Assembly (NCBI GenBank): GCA_903831085.1
Contig: CAIKWE010000032.1
Span: 1 to 64,000, forward strand
DNA from: an uncultured Verrucomicrobiota bacterium
Lineage (GTDB): Bacteria; Verrucomicrobiota; Kiritimatiellia; Kiritimatiellales; Tichowtungiaceae
DNA length: 64,000 bases
Direction of reading: 5' to 3'
Below the pieces are notes generated by a model, which saw only the letters and a list, made by a program, of their open reading frames with translations, was not told the origin of the DNA and ran no database searches. Positions within the stretch are counted from its first letter, which is position 1; every line of letters begins with the position of its first letter. Below are positions 17,062 through 25,305 of this stretch, piece after piece. Made by a program: the position numbers and the translations under genes.

Positions 17062-18039
17062 ATGAAAGTTTTAGTCGCCGGTGGCGCCGGATATATCGGT
17101 AGCGTGACAACCGAGATGCTTTGCGACGCGGGACATGACGTGACCGTATTCGACAACCTCGAGCGCGGACACCGCGCCGCGGTCGATCCGCGTGCCCAGT
17201 TCATTCAGGGGGATCTCCGCAAGCCGGAAACCATCGAAGCGGCGTTAAAAAAGGTGAAGCCCGAGGCCGTTATCCATTTCGCCGCCTACATCGAAGTCGG
17301 CGAGTCGATGGTCGATCCGCTCCCGTTCTTCGAAAACAACGTCTGCGGCTCGCTTAATCTGATGAAGGCGATGGTCGCTACGGATTGTAAGAAGCTGATT
17401 TTTTCCTCCACCTGCGCCACCTACGGCACACCCGAGCGGGTGCCGATGGACGAATCTCTGCCGCAGAAGCCCGAAAGCGTTTATGGCGAATCGAAACTGA
17501 TCTGTGAAAAAATCTTTTCGTGGGCGCAACAGATTCACGGCGTCGAGTGCGTTTTCCTGCGCTACTTCAACGCTTGCGGCGCCACCGCTAAATACGGCGA
17601 AGATCACAGACCCGAATCGCACCTTATTCCTCTCGTTCTGCAGGTGCCGCTCGGCAAGCGGCAGAAAATCTACATCTTCGGCGACGACTACGACACGCCC
17701 GACGGAACCTGCATCCGCGACTACATCCATATCCGCGATCTGGCTCAGGCCCACATCCTCGCGCTCAAGCCCGGCATCACCGGTGCTTTCAATCTGGGCA
17801 ACGGCGACGGCTACTCCGTCAAAGAAGTCATTGATGTCGCCCGCGAAGTCACCGGCCATCCGATTCCCGCCGAACTTCAGCCGCGCCGCGCCGGCGACTG
17901 CACCCGCCTGATTTCCAACTCCGCCAAAGCCAAAACGGTTCTCGGCTGGAAACCGGAATACGCTGACCTGCGCTCCATCGTCCAAAGCGCATGGGACTGG
18001 CATAAAGCTCATCCGAACGGCTATGAAGACCGACCTTGA
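17062..18039 (+). CDS. galE: UDP-glucose 4-epimerase
   Basis: 325 residues. Interconverts UDP-glucose and UDP-galactose with bound NAD. Short-chain dehydrogenase fold: GGAGYIG at 7-13 binds NAD, and the catalytic pair Tyr141/Lys145 is in VYGESK with SST near 115-117. Ribosome-binding site GGGGAAGCGG. Divergent from the sensor operon; the 16979-17061 gap holds a small hairpin GGCTT-GGCG-AAGCC (16995-17008). It overlaps the cinA-like gene by 17 bases. Confidence 0.95.
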   Translation: MKVLVAGGAGYIGSVTTEMLCDAGHDVTVFDNLERGHRAAVDPRAQFIQGDLRKPETIEAALKKVKPEAVIHFAAYIEVGESMVDPLPFFENNVCGSLNLMKAMVATDCKKLIFSSTCATYGTPERVPMDESLPQKPESVYGESKLICEKIFSWAQQIHGVECVFLRYFNACGATAKYGEDHRPESHLIPLVLQVPLGKRQKIYIFGDDYDTPDGTCIRDYIHIRDLAQAHILALKPGITGAFNLGNGDGYSVKEVIDVAREVTGHPIPAELQPRRAGDCTRLISNSAKAKTVLGWKPEYADLRSIVQSAWDWHKAHPNGYEDRP

Positions 18040-18784
18040 GCTGGTTTCCATCGGCAGCGAGCTGTTAAGCGGCCGCACGCTCAACAGCCATGCCCAGACG
18101 CTGGGCGCGGCACTGACCGCTATCGGTCTGCGCCTTTCGCGCGACACGACGGTTCCCGACGAAATCGAAACCATTCAGTCCGCCGTGCGCGAAGCGTTTG
18201 AGCGCACCGATATCGTTGCCGTCAGCGGCGGACTCGGCCCGACCTCCGACGACATTACCCGTGACGCGCTCGCCGGACTCTTTGGTTGTAGGATCGTCGT
18301 GTCGCCTTCCGCGCTGGCGGCTCTTCATAAACGGTTCAATGAGCGCGGACGCATTATCAATTCCGCCGCCGAACGTCAGGCTCTCATTCTCGAAGGAGCC
18401 GAAACGCTCATCAACTCCGCTGGCGCCGCTCCGGGCGAACGGTTTTTTCCAATGGCTGGAAAGGTTTTGTTTATCATTCCCGGCCCGCCGAATGAATTTG
18501 CCGCCGTGCTAAACGACCACATGGTTCCGTGGCTGAAAAAAGAGTTCAAAGACGCTGTTCCTCTCGAACTTCGTGTTTTAACCACCGAAGACATCGGCGA
18601 GTCCGATATTGTCACCCGTCTTGAAGCGGCGAACTTCCAATGTTTGGAAACGTCGATCGGATTTTATCCAGGGTCTGGAAAAGTCGAAATCCGCCTGACC
18701 GCGCCGCGCGAACAGCTCGCCGCGCTGGAAGCCGTCGAGCGCGATTTGCGCTCAATTCTGCGCGACAAGCTCATTGGGAAATAA
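18023..18784 (+). CDS. CinA-like protein (molybdopterin-binding-fold domain only)
   Basis: 253 residues. Corresponds to the N-terminal MoCF domain of CinA, with SGGLGPTSDDITRD at 69-82 and a PGPPNEF loop near 154-160. The C-terminal nicotinamide-nucleotide amidohydrolase (PncC) domain found in full CinA (about 400 residues) is missing. In the family this domain can hydrolyse ADP-ribose, so a nucleotide housekeeping role is likely. Two palindrome copies lie in the gene (18447-18461 with one change; 18635-18649 exact). Start overlaps galE. Confidence 0.88.
   Translation: MKTDLELVSIGSELLSGRTLNSHAQTLGAALTAIGLRLSRDTTVPDEIETIQSAVREAFERTDIVAVSGGLGPTSDDITRDALAGLFGCRIVVSPSALAALHKRFNERGRIINSAAERQALILEGAETLINSAGAAPGERFFPMAGKVLFIIPGPPNEFAAVLNDHMVPWLKKEFKDAVPLELRVLTTEDIGESDIVTRLEAANFQCLETSIGFYPGSGKVEIRLTAPREQLAALEAVERDLRSILRDKLIGK
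18635..18649. repeat. TTCCAA-N3-TTGGAA palindrome
   Basis: Exact copy, spacer TGT, in the cinA-like gene, read as Phe-Gln-Cys-Leu-Glu. Confidence 0.9.
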
Positions 18785-18843
18785 GCTTGGCTGCGCCGGA
18801 CAACCAGTTAGACTGACTCAGGACAGGAAATGATTGGAGCAGG

Positions 18844-19257
18844 ATGCGTATGATGGGAAGCTGGGAAAAGATGCCGAAATATATCAAAGGTCTTCTGGGT
18901 ACCCTGCTGGTGGTGATGGTTGTGCAGTATGCGCTGATAACGGGTCTGGTTCGCCCGGTTGGTGCGGTTTTTCTGATCCTGCAGATTTTCTGTTATCTGC
19001 TTCTGATGGCGGCGTTGTTCCGCGGTCTTATTGAGCGTTCCCGGCTGGCCTGGCTGATCACTCAGATCATGCTTTGCGCGCTGTTTGATTTTTCTCTGCT
19101 TTTCGCCGCCGTCAGCGCGATGTTTTCTCTGAAAACAGAAAGTCTCTGGATTATGGTTGGTTCCGCTGTGGTGACCGCTGTTTTGAATGGACTGTTGATG
19201 ATTTTCTTGTTCGCGATCCCGATCCGCAACTATCTTCGCCCCGCGGGTGAGGATTAA
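18844..19257 (+). CDS. Small four-helix integral membrane protein
   Basis: 137 residues, family not recognised. Four hydrophobic segments (about 15-35, 37-60, 68-92, 102-125) with a short charged N-terminus and tail. TTGGAGCAGG precedes the ATG by a few bases, supporting this start and favouring it over a longer antisense frame in the same interval. It lies between the cinA-like gene and the nucleoside phosphorylase on the same strand. Confidence 0.7.
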   Translation: MRMMGSWEKMPKYIKGLLGTLLVVMVVQYALITGLVRPVGAVFLILQIFCYLLLMAALFRGLIERSRLAWLITQIMLCALFDFSLLFAAVSAMFSLKTESLWIMVGSAVVTAVLNGLLMIFLFAIPIRNYLRPAGED

Positions 19258-19333
19258 TAGGGCGATCGCTTCACGCATAAATGCCTCGTTCACGGGCTTG
19301 ATGCCGCGCCTCAATCTCTTTACTATCAAGCCC

Positions 19334-20152
19334 ATGCAAGCGATCAGTCAGGCACTCCTCAATGAAGCGGTTTCGGCGGTGAAAAAGGCGTGGCCGCAGG
19401 CGAATCCGCGGCTCGGTATCGTTCTCGGCTCGGGCTGGGGCGAAACCGTTGAAGATTTTTCCGTCAGGGCAACGCTTCCTTACGAGAAAATTCCAAACCT
19501 TGGAAAAACCGGTGCGCCGGGCCATGCCGGAAAGTTGCTTCATGCTGAACTTGGCGGAACGGAACTTTTTATTTTTCAGGGCCGCCGCCATGTTTATGAG
19601 GGCGAGGGCTGGGCACCGGTCGTTCTGCCGGTCTGGTTGCTGAAACAGTTTGGCGCGCAGACCGTGCTGCTCACCAACGCCTCCGGCGGCATTCGCGAGG
19701 ATCTGCATCCCGGCACACTGATGGCGATTGAAGATCACATCAATATGCTCGGCGGCAGTCCGCTCACCGGTTCACACAATCCGGCGTTCGGTGAACGCTT
19801 TCCCGATCAGACGGCCGTCTACGACCACGATCTGCGCCAGGCGCTGATCGCCGCCGGCGCGGACGTCTCCGGCGTTTATCTCGCGACCACCGGACCGACC
19901 TTTGAAACGCCGGCCGAAATCCGCGCCTTCCGTGCGCTCGGCGCCGATGCGGTCGGTATGTCCACCGTGCCGGAAGCGATTTTTGCCAACGCGTTGGGTC
20001 TGCGGGTCGCAGGACTTTCCTGCATCTGCAACTGGGCGTCAGGACTTGGAGATGACAAGCTGTCAGCCGAAGATGTTTTGTGTACAGCGAAGGAAGCCAT
20101 GCCGCGGATGCGGGCCGTCATAAGGAGCTTTGTTGAAAAATGCATGTGTTAA
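19334..20152 (+). CDS. punA: Purine nucleoside phosphorylase (trimeric type)
   Basis: 272 residues from ATG 19334; an upstream GTG frame would add 29 unlikely residues. Splits purine nucleosides with phosphate to free base and ribose 1-phosphate. Family hallmarks: VLGSGWG near 27-33, RRHVYEGEGW near 80-89, LLTNASGGI near 112-120, and the base-binding GPTFETPAEIRAF and NWASG stretches. Encodes one exact window palindrome as IPNLGK. Its end overlaps the carbonic anhydrase gene by 13 bases. Confidence 0.93.
   Translation: MQAISQALLNEAVSAVKKAWPQANPRLGIVLGSGWGETVEDFSVRATLPYEKIPNLGKTGAPGHAGKLLHAELGGTELFIFQGRRHVYEGEGWAPVVLPVWLLKQFGAQTVLLTNASGGIREDLHPGTLMAIEDHINMLGGSPLTGSHNPAFGERFPDQTAVYDHDLRQALIAAGADVSGVYLATTGPTFETPAEIRAFRALGADAVGMSTVPEAIFANALGLRVAGLSCICNWASGLGDDKLSAEDVLCTAKEAMPRMRAVIRSFVEKCMC
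19491..19505. repeat. TTCCAA-N3-TTGGAA palindrome
   Basis: Exact copy, spacer ACC, in the phosphorylase gene, read as Ile-Pro-Asn-Leu-Gly. Confidence 0.9.
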
Positions 20153-20796
20153 ATCAACTGTTTGAAAACAACCGGAACTGGGCGAAAAACATTGTCGAAA
20201 AAGATCCGGAGTTTTTTAAAAAGCTCTTGAACCAGCAGTCTCCGCAATATCTCTGGATCGGCTGCTCGGACAGCCGCGTGCCCGCCAACGAGATTATAGG
20301 TTTGGCTCCCGGCGAAGTGTTCGTCCATCGCAACATCGCCAACATGGTGATCCATACGGATATGAACTGCCTTTCCGTCATCCAGTACGCGGTCGATTTC
20401 CTAAAGGTGAAACACATCATTGTTTGCGGACACTACGGCTGCGGCGGCGTCGAGGGTGCGATGGATAACCGTCCGCAGGGGCTGGTGGACAACTGGCTGC
20501 GGCACATCCGCGATGTTTATCAGAAATATGAAATTACACTGAATCGTGTTACCGACCTGAAACGTCGCAGCAATAAACTTTGCGAACTCAACGTCATTGA
20601 GCAGGTTTCCAATGTTTGTCACACCACGATCGTCCAGGAAGCCTGGAAGCGCGGTCAGGAGCTGGCGGTACACGGCTGGGTTTACGGACTCCAGAACGGA
20701 CTGCTGCGTGACCTGCACGTCTGTGTGCGCAAGGCGGATGAGCTTTCAGCGATTTACCGCATGGCGGTTGACGAGGAGCTTGAAGAAAAAGAATGA
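20140..20796 (+). CDS. can: Beta-class carbonic anhydrase
   Basis: 218 residues. Hydrates CO2 to bicarbonate, supplying carboxylases and carbamoyl-phosphate synthase. Zinc ligands Cys42, His98 and Cys101 with the Asp44/Arg46 dyad (GCSDSRVPANE; GHYGCGGV). AAGGAG lies about 13 bases upstream of the ATG, and the start overlaps the nucleoside phosphorylase gene. Convergent with dapB across a double-hairpin element. Confidence 0.96.
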   Translation: MHVLNQLFENNRNWAKNIVEKDPEFFKKLLNQQSPQYLWIGCSDSRVPANEIIGLAPGEVFVHRNIANMVIHTDMNCLSVIQYAVDFLKVKHIIVCGHYGCGGVEGAMDNRPQGLVDNWLRHIRDVYQKYEITLNRVTDLKRRSNKLCELNVIEQVSNVCHTTIVQEAWKRGQELAVHGWVYGLQNGLLRDLHVCVRKADELSAIYRMAVDEELEEKE

Positions 20797-20801
20797 AGTC
20801 G

Positions 20802-20855
20802 GGTAGGGACGGCTCGCCGAGCCGTCCGCGGCGCTTTCGGCGAAAGCGCCCTACC
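20802..20855. repeat. REP-like double hairpin between convergent genes
   Basis: Two perfect GC-rich palindromes in tandem, 20807-20827 (GGACGGCTC/GAGCCGTCC) and 20830-20850 (GGCGCTTTC/GAAAGCGCC), enclosed by an outer pair GGTAGG/CCTACC. No T runs follow, so it is more like a REP/BIME element than a standard terminator, though it could end transcription from either side. Confidence 0.75.
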
Positions 20856-20856
20856 T

Positions 20857-21669
20857 TTAAAGTCCCAGCACATCCTGCATGCTGTAAAGCCCGGGCTTTT
20901 GCTGAGCCACCCACGCGGCGGCGTTAAGCGCGCCCATGGCGAAGGTTTCGCGGCTGGTCGCCCGGTGCGAAAGTTCAATCATTTCGCCGGTTCCGGCCAT
21001 CAGCACCGTGTGGTCGCCGACAATGTCACCGCCGCGCACCGCGTGGAATCCGATTTCGTCTTTAGTCCGCGCGCCGGGCATACCGGTGCGTCCGTCCACC
21101 TGTGACTTGTTCAGATCGAGGCCCGCGCCGTCGGCGGCGGCCTTGCCAAGCATCAGCGCCGTGCCGCTCGGTGCGTCCTTCTTCTGGTTGTGGTGACGTT
21201 CGATCACTTCAATGTCATAGCCTTTGGCGTGCAGCGCCTTCGCCGCTTCTTTGACGAGATTGCAGAGCAGGTTGATGCCGAGGCTCATATTGCCCGCCAT
21301 CACCACCGGAACTTTTTTCGCGGCTTTATTCACTTCCGCCAGTTCCGCATCGGAAAGACCGGTCGTGCCGATCACCCAGGCGGTTTTCCATTCGGCAATC
21401 CGTTCGGCGTTGCCGGCGGTTCCGAAATGGGAAGTGAAATCAATAATCACATCCGCGCCCGGCGCAACGGCGGCGAGGTCGGTCGTAAGCTTAACACCGG
21501 CTTCTTTGGTACCGGCGGCCAGTCCGGCATCTTTTCCAATGTCCGGAACATCCCAGAGGTCAATCGCCCCGGCCAGTTCAAGTCCGGCGACTTTCTGTTC
21601 CTGAATGCAGCGGATCAGCATTTTGCCCATGCGGCCCGCCGCGCCCTGAATAACAACTTTTGTGCTCAT
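20857..21669 (-). CDS. dapB: 4-hydroxy-tetrahydrodipicolinate reductase
   Basis: 270 residues from ATG 21669, with GGAGAAACACT just before it. NAD(P)H-dependent step of lysine and diaminopimelate synthesis. The Rossmann motif is GAAGRMG near 8-14; the catalytic region ERHHNQKKDAPSGTA (about 155-169) and the GTRTKDEIGFHAVRGGDIVG-type stretch near 195-215 are typical. Single gene on the minus strand. A near-copy palindrome is at 21534-21548 and an exact one upstream at 21762. Confidence 0.96.
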   Translation of the reverse strand: MSTKVVIQGAAGRMGKMLIRCIQEQKVAGLELAGAIDLWDVPDIGKDAGLAAGTKEAGVKLTTDLAAVAPGADVIIDFTSHFGTAGNAERIAEWKTAWVIGTTGLSDAELAEVNKAAKKVPVVMAGNMSLGINLLCNLVKEAAKALHAKGYDIEVIERHHNQKKDAPSGTALMLGKAAADGAGLDLNKSQVDGRTGMPGARTKDEIGFHAVRGGDIVGDHTVLMAGTGEMIELSHRATSRETFAMGALNAAAWVAQQKPGLYSMQDVLGL

Positions 21670-21761
21670 AGTGTTTCTCCGTAGGCAGTTTTTACAGAAG
21701 CCCGCCCCGGAAAGCAACAGCGTTGCATCACGGCGCTTCGCAACACAGAAATAAAGAGATT

Positions 21762-21776
21762 TTCCAATGTTTGGAA
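21762..21776. repeat. TTCCAA-N3-TTGGAA palindrome, intergenic
   Basis: Exact copy, spacer TGT, in the divergent gap between dapB and the ydbH-like gene. An operator role is possible, but copies inside genes argue against a pure operator. Confidence 0.9.
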
Positions 21777-21798
21777 ACCGGATAGAGTGCGACTTGAT

Positions 21799-22806
21799 AT
21801 GAAAGCCCTGCGAAATGTCATTATCGGCCTGCTGTTATTCGTGCTGACGGTGTTCGGTTTGCTGGCGGTGGTGGCGACGAATGTCCGTGCGATGGAGTTT
21901 GTTGTCCGGCAGGTTTTACAGCGCACCGCCAAGGATGTGCAGTCGTTCAGTCTTGGTTCGCTGACTTATACGTTCCCATCCAGCTGGGCGCTAGGCAATG
22001 TGCGCGCCACGGTGCTGTCGAAAGGCAAGCCGGCGCTAATTTATGCCGGTCGGGTTGAGCTGAAGGATGTGTTTCATCTGCTGACGGATGGCGAACACGC
22101 TCAGGTGAATTTTTCCGGCGGCTCTGCGTCTTATGACCAGCTCAAGGTGCGCGGAGCTTCGTGTTCCGTGGATTTGAGCAGGTTGACGAATGGAATTTTG
22201 TATCGGGGAAATATTTTACTGGCGCAGGTTTCGCAGGAACCGTTCAGCGTGTCGGATGTAAAGACAGAGTTTTTCGGCGACCAGCGGTCGGTGACGCTGA
22301 GTAATCTGACGGCGGCGGTTTATGGCGGACGGCTGTCCGGCGCGGCGGTTTTTATTGTTCCAACGAGTTATGATGTGGAGCTGGCTCTGAAAGAAGTCGA
22401 TTCGGGAGAGCTGGAACGCGCCATGGGCGGGGTGTTTCGCGAACTGGGCGGTAAATTGTCCGGACGGTTGCATGTGGCGGGATCCGGCCAGCGCATAGAC
22501 CTGTTCGACACTTCATGGAACATGCCGTCGGGCGGGGCGGTCAGCGCCGAGCTTTTATCTTCGATCACGCGCTACATCCCCGATTCAGTTCAAAAGAAGC
22601 GGATCGATTTTTTAATCCGTTCCGGAGGAAAGCTTGCGGTAGAATCCTTTTTGTTTACACTAAAGAACGATTCGCCAGATCAGTTGAGCGGGGAGATTGG
22701 CATCAAGAGCCGCGAGGCGAATCTGGAACTGAATGTGACTCATGAAATACGGGTGGATGCGCGGATTGATTCGCTGTTGCAGGCCTGGCAGGCAGTGTTT
22801 AAGTGA
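21799..22806 (+). CDS. AsmA/YdbH-like envelope protein (short form)
   Basis: 335 residues from ATG 21799 (a GTG at 21787 is in frame). One N-terminal membrane helix (about 5-28), then a beta-rich repeat-like body with alternating hydrophobic strands, as in AsmA-like lipid-transfer proteins. The call rests mainly on the next two genes, which resemble YnbE and YdbL; in E. coli YdbH and YnbE form a bridge between inner and outer membrane that moves phospholipid, and YdbL modulates it. E. coli YdbH is far longer (about 880 residues), so this one is unusually short. Confidence 0.62.
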   Translation: MKALRNVIIGLLLFVLTVFGLLAVVATNVRAMEFVVRQVLQRTAKDVQSFSLGSLTYTFPSSWALGNVRATVLSKGKPALIYAGRVELKDVFHLLTDGEHAQVNFSGGSASYDQLKVRGASCSVDLSRLTNGILYRGNILLAQVSQEPFSVSDVKTEFFGDQRSVTLSNLTAAVYGGRLSGAAVFIVPTSYDVELALKEVDSGELERAMGGVFRELGGKLSGRLHVAGSGQRIDLFDTSWNMPSGGAVSAELLSSITRYIPDSVQKKRIDFLIRSGGKLAVESFLFTLKNDSPDQLSGEIGIKSREANLELNVTHEIRVDARIDSLLQAWQAVFK

Positions 22807-22825
22807 CAAGGCGGAAGGAGATCGA

Positions 22826-22996
22826 ATGAAATATCTTTTGTTGGCGGCCGTGCTGATGTGCTGCGCCGGATGCACGGTGAAGGCGGTGGGTGATCCCAAC
22901 CGTCCGATCACGATTAATGCGCATGTCACCATTGATATCAAAGGGCTGGAGAAGACGGCTTCCGGCATTGAAGATTATGTCAGCAGTGGAAAATAA
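22826..22996 (+). CDS. ynbE: YnbE-like small lipoprotein
   Basis: 56 residues from ATG 22826, with GGAAGGAG just upstream. Lipobox ends at Cys16 (CCAGC). The mature part contains PITINAHVTIDIKGLE, matching the PITINxNVxIxHE signature of YnbE, an outer-membrane lipoprotein that pairs with YdbH by beta-strand addition. It sits between the ydbH-like and ydbL-like genes, as in E. coli. Confidence 0.8.
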   Translation: MKYLLLAAVLMCCAGCTVKAVGDPNRPITINAHVTIDIKGLEKTASGIEDYVSSGK

Positions 22997-23008
22997 AGGA
23001 GGAACCTT

Positions 23009-23407
23009 ATGAAAAAGCTGTTTATGGTTTGTTTATTGATTTGCGCGGCGGCGACGACGGCTCCGGCGCAGGCGACGTATGACATCAAGGAAATGACCCC
23101 GGCGGTGAAATCGGCTCTCGACGGACGCAAAGCGCGTTTCGCTGAGCTGAAGGCGCTGAAAACGCAACGGGTTGTCGGTGAGAATAATCACGGCTATATT
23201 CAGGCGCTGGCGGGCTGCGGAAAATCGGCGGATTCGCTGATTGCCGCTGAGAATAAAGATCGCAAGCTGGTTTATGAGGCGATTGTCGATCAGAACAAAC
23301 TCGAGCCGGGATCTCTGGCGACGGTTGAGGCCGTCTTTGCCCGCGTTCAACGCGATAAGGCCGAGCCCGGCGATAAAGTTCAGGACGCATCCGGACGTTG
23401 GAACTGA
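23009..23407 (+). CDS. ydbL: YdbL family protein (DUF1318)
   Basis: 132 residues with a signal peptide ending near APAQA (21). The body has the family features: an internal ALDGRKARFAELKALK helix, GENNHGYIQAL, AENKDRKLVYEAI and a C-terminal PGDKVQDASGRW. AAAGGAGGAACC precedes the ATG. YdbL is a periplasmic modulator of the YdbH-YnbE lipid bridge, and gene order here supports that role. Confidence 0.85.
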   Translation: MKKLFMVCLLICAAATTAPAQATYDIKEMTPAVKSALDGRKARFAELKALKTQRVVGENNHGYIQALAGCGKSADSLIAAENKDRKLVYEAIVDQNKLEPGSLATVEAVFARVQRDKAEPGDKVQDASGRWN

Positions 23408-23414
23408 GTCGTCG

Positions 23415-23882
23415 TTAAGCCAACAGCTCGACGGCGACTTTGATGACGACCTTCTTGACCGGTTGTGGCGAGCTTCCGGTCATCAGGCAGGGCATGTGGG
23501 CGTCTTCCGGAAAGAAAACCAGAAACTGTCCGGGACGCAAGGTGGTCTTCACGGGGGCATTTTCCGGAGCGCGGTAAAACTCGGCATCCTTGTCCGGACT
23601 GTACGGCTCGCTGACAGTCAGCTCCTGCTTCGGAAAAATTTCGATGACTTCCTCGCCGCTCAGCAGCACTTGAATATCCACGTATTTGCGGTGAGTTTCG
23701 AGTTTGGCGGCGGCGCGGGATTTTGTTTCGTAGCAGTCCACGCCAGCGAACAGGCGGTCATCCTGAATCAGCCGTTTTCCTGCTTCCGTTTCGGGCGTGA
23801 GCGTTTTCAGAAATTCAAACGCGGCTTTCCATGCCGGGCCGAAGGGATAGAGCGAATGATTTTTTATAGAATCTGCAATCAT
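23415..23882 (-). CDS. YhcH/YjgK/YiaL (TabA) family cupin
   Basis: 155 residues, a single beta-sandwich cupin-like domain. Family members (NanQ, TabA) act on sugars or affect biofilm and sialic-acid use, probably as anomerases. Visible motifs: HRKYVDIQVLLSGEE near 64-78 with the metal-binding His and Glu, and PGQFLVFFPEDAHMPC near 118-133. It follows the NapH-like gene with a two-base gap, so they are likely cotranscribed. The substrate cannot be told. Confidence 0.88.
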   Translation of the reverse strand: MIADSIKNHSLYPFGPAWKAAFEFLKTLTPETEAGKRLIQDDRLFAGVDCYETKSRAAAKLETHRKYVDIQVLLSGEEVIEIFPKQELTVSEPYSPDKDAEFYRAPENAPVKTTLRPGQFLVFFPEDAHMPCLMTGSSPQPVKKVVIKVAVELLA

Positions 23883-23884
23883 GG

Positions 23885-25021
23885 CTATTCCTCTTCGATG
23901 ATCTGCTGGGGATTCACAGGGTGAACAAAAATAGCTTTTCCGTTGCGGACGGCGGGACAGTTATTCTCGCAGCCCCCGCAGCCGCGGCATTTTTCCGGGA
24001 TGACGATCGGGCAGGCGATGTCGCCGTTCATTCGAGTCTCGAATGCCTGATAAGGGCAGAACTCGTCGCAAACCATGCAGTATTCATTGTCAGCCCATGC
24101 CAGACATTTACCCTTTTCGACCCTGGCTGTTCCGATTTTTATCTGCCGCTTCGTTTTTTCGGTCAGTTTGCGGATGGCACCGGTTGGGCAGACCTCTGTG
24201 CATCGAACGCAAAACTCGTCGCAAACTCCTTTGTTAAAGGAAAGTTCGGGCATGAACAGTTCAGTCAGTCCGCCGCCAGCTTTGACGCGGATGATTTTTG
24301 CAGGGCAGGCGCTGACACAGGCGTAGCAGCGTGTGCAGGTGTCGGCAAATGCTTTGGTCGCGCCGGGCGGCAGAATCGAGGGCTTCACTTTCCCTTTAAA
24401 AATTTTCGGCAACAGAAGCGCCGCCGGAATGCCGATGCCGAGTCCGGCGATGAACTGCCGCCGGTCGCGATTAAAAACCCGTTTGGTATTTTTCACATTC
24501 GCAAGGTCAAAACAGTAGCCGAGCGGGCAGAGGTGCGTACACCACACCTGCGGCTGGAAAAAGCTGAGCAGCAGAAAGAGCGGAACCAGCAGTCCGGGAA
24601 TCCACGCAGACCACGCGCCGATGCGACTGAAGGTGGAGAGCGGGTCGAGAAAGAGCAGGGCGGGCAGACCGAGCGCGGAGGCAGAAATGACAATCCAGAA
24701 AATCAGCGCGTTCAGACGGACAGGCAGAATTTTTTTCTTGAGACTGATTTTCTGCGGCAGGGCGTAGAGTGTGCCGAGAGGACAGAGCCACTGACAGAAA
24801 AAACGGCCTTTCCAGACCGCCAGCGCCAGCACCGACAGCGGAGGAACCGCCCAGAAGAGTCCGGCGTACCACGAGCGCTGCGCGATGGACTCGGCAACCA
24901 ATGTCAGCGGGCTCAACGCCGGAACAGTCCGTCCCATCCAGACCGGAAGCGGTCCGCCGATGGCGAAAAACAAAGCGGCCGCCAGCAGAAGCAGGCGGAC
25001 AATCCAACGGGCTGTTTTCAT
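23885..25021 (-). CDS. NapH-like polyferredoxin with fused ferredoxin domain
   Basis: 378 residues. The N-terminal half has about five membrane helices with two cysteine motifs (CQWLCPLG near 75; CTHLCPLGYC near 160) as in NapH/NosR-type quinol-oxidising proteins. Residues about 186-205 read RRQFIAGLGIGIPAALLL, which looks like a Tat signal in mid-protein. The C-terminal half has four 4Fe-4S motifs (CTRCYACVSACP, CDEFCVRCTEVCP, CMVCDEFCP, CRGCGGCENNCP), as in NapG. It probably passes electrons from quinol to an unidentified periplasmic partner. Confidence 0.85.
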   Translation of the reverse strand: MKTARWIVRLLLLAAALFFAIGGPLPVWMGRTVPALSPLTLVAESIAQRSWYAGLFWAVPPLSVLALAVWKGRFFCQWLCPLGTLYALPQKISLKKKILPVRLNALIFWIVISASALGLPALLFLDPLSTFSRIGAWSAWIPGLLVPLFLLLSFFQPQVWCTHLCPLGYCFDLANVKNTKRVFNRDRRQFIAGLGIGIPAALLLPKIFKGKVKPSILPPGATKAFADTCTRCYACVSACPAKIIRVKAGGGLTELFMPELSFNKGVCDEFCVRCTEVCPTGAIRKLTEKTKRQIKIGTARVEKGKCLAWADNEYCMVCDEFCPYQAFETRMNGDIACPIVIPEKCRGCGGCENNCPAVRNGKAIFVHPVNPQQIIEEE

Positions 25022-25075
25022 GAGAAATCCTTTTGTTCTGAATTTGGCGCGCAGTATAGCGGAGTTTTTCCGGAG

Positions 25076-25265
25076 GCTGAACAGGAAATAATTTTTTTAA
25101 AGTAAACGGATACCCTCTTTTATCTAAGTCGGCAGATTACGGAACCGTAATGGATTTTTCGTGGTCTATCCGGCGGCCCGGGCGTTACCCTTTCGCTGAA
25201 CGGGAAATAATTTTTCTTTTTCTAAAATAAACGGGTAGGCTTCCCCGTTATCTACCAGTCGTGCT
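25076..25265 (+). repeat. Tandemly duplicated leader upstream of gspD
   Basis: Two imperfect copies, offset 119 bases, of a block starting GCTGAACRGGAAATAATTTTT and continuing TAAANTAAACGGNTA...TTATCTA. Copy 1 is about 25076-25135, copy 2 about 25195-25265. Each can form local hairpins (for example ATTACGG/CCGTAAT at 25136-25151; GGTAG/CTACC in copy 2). They fill most of the 284-base gap before the T2SS operon and may be cis-regulatory RNA or duplicated promoter DNA. No known riboswitch was recognised. Confidence 0.6.
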
Positions 25266-25305
25266 GGGGTCTGCCGGAAGTCGCTTAAAAGAGGTGGGGT
25301 GAATT

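Noticed and set aside
18808-19335. 175-codon minus-strand frame
   Set aside because: Basic, Gln/His/Asn-rich product antisense to a membrane protein that has a good ribosome-binding site and clean hydrophobic helices.
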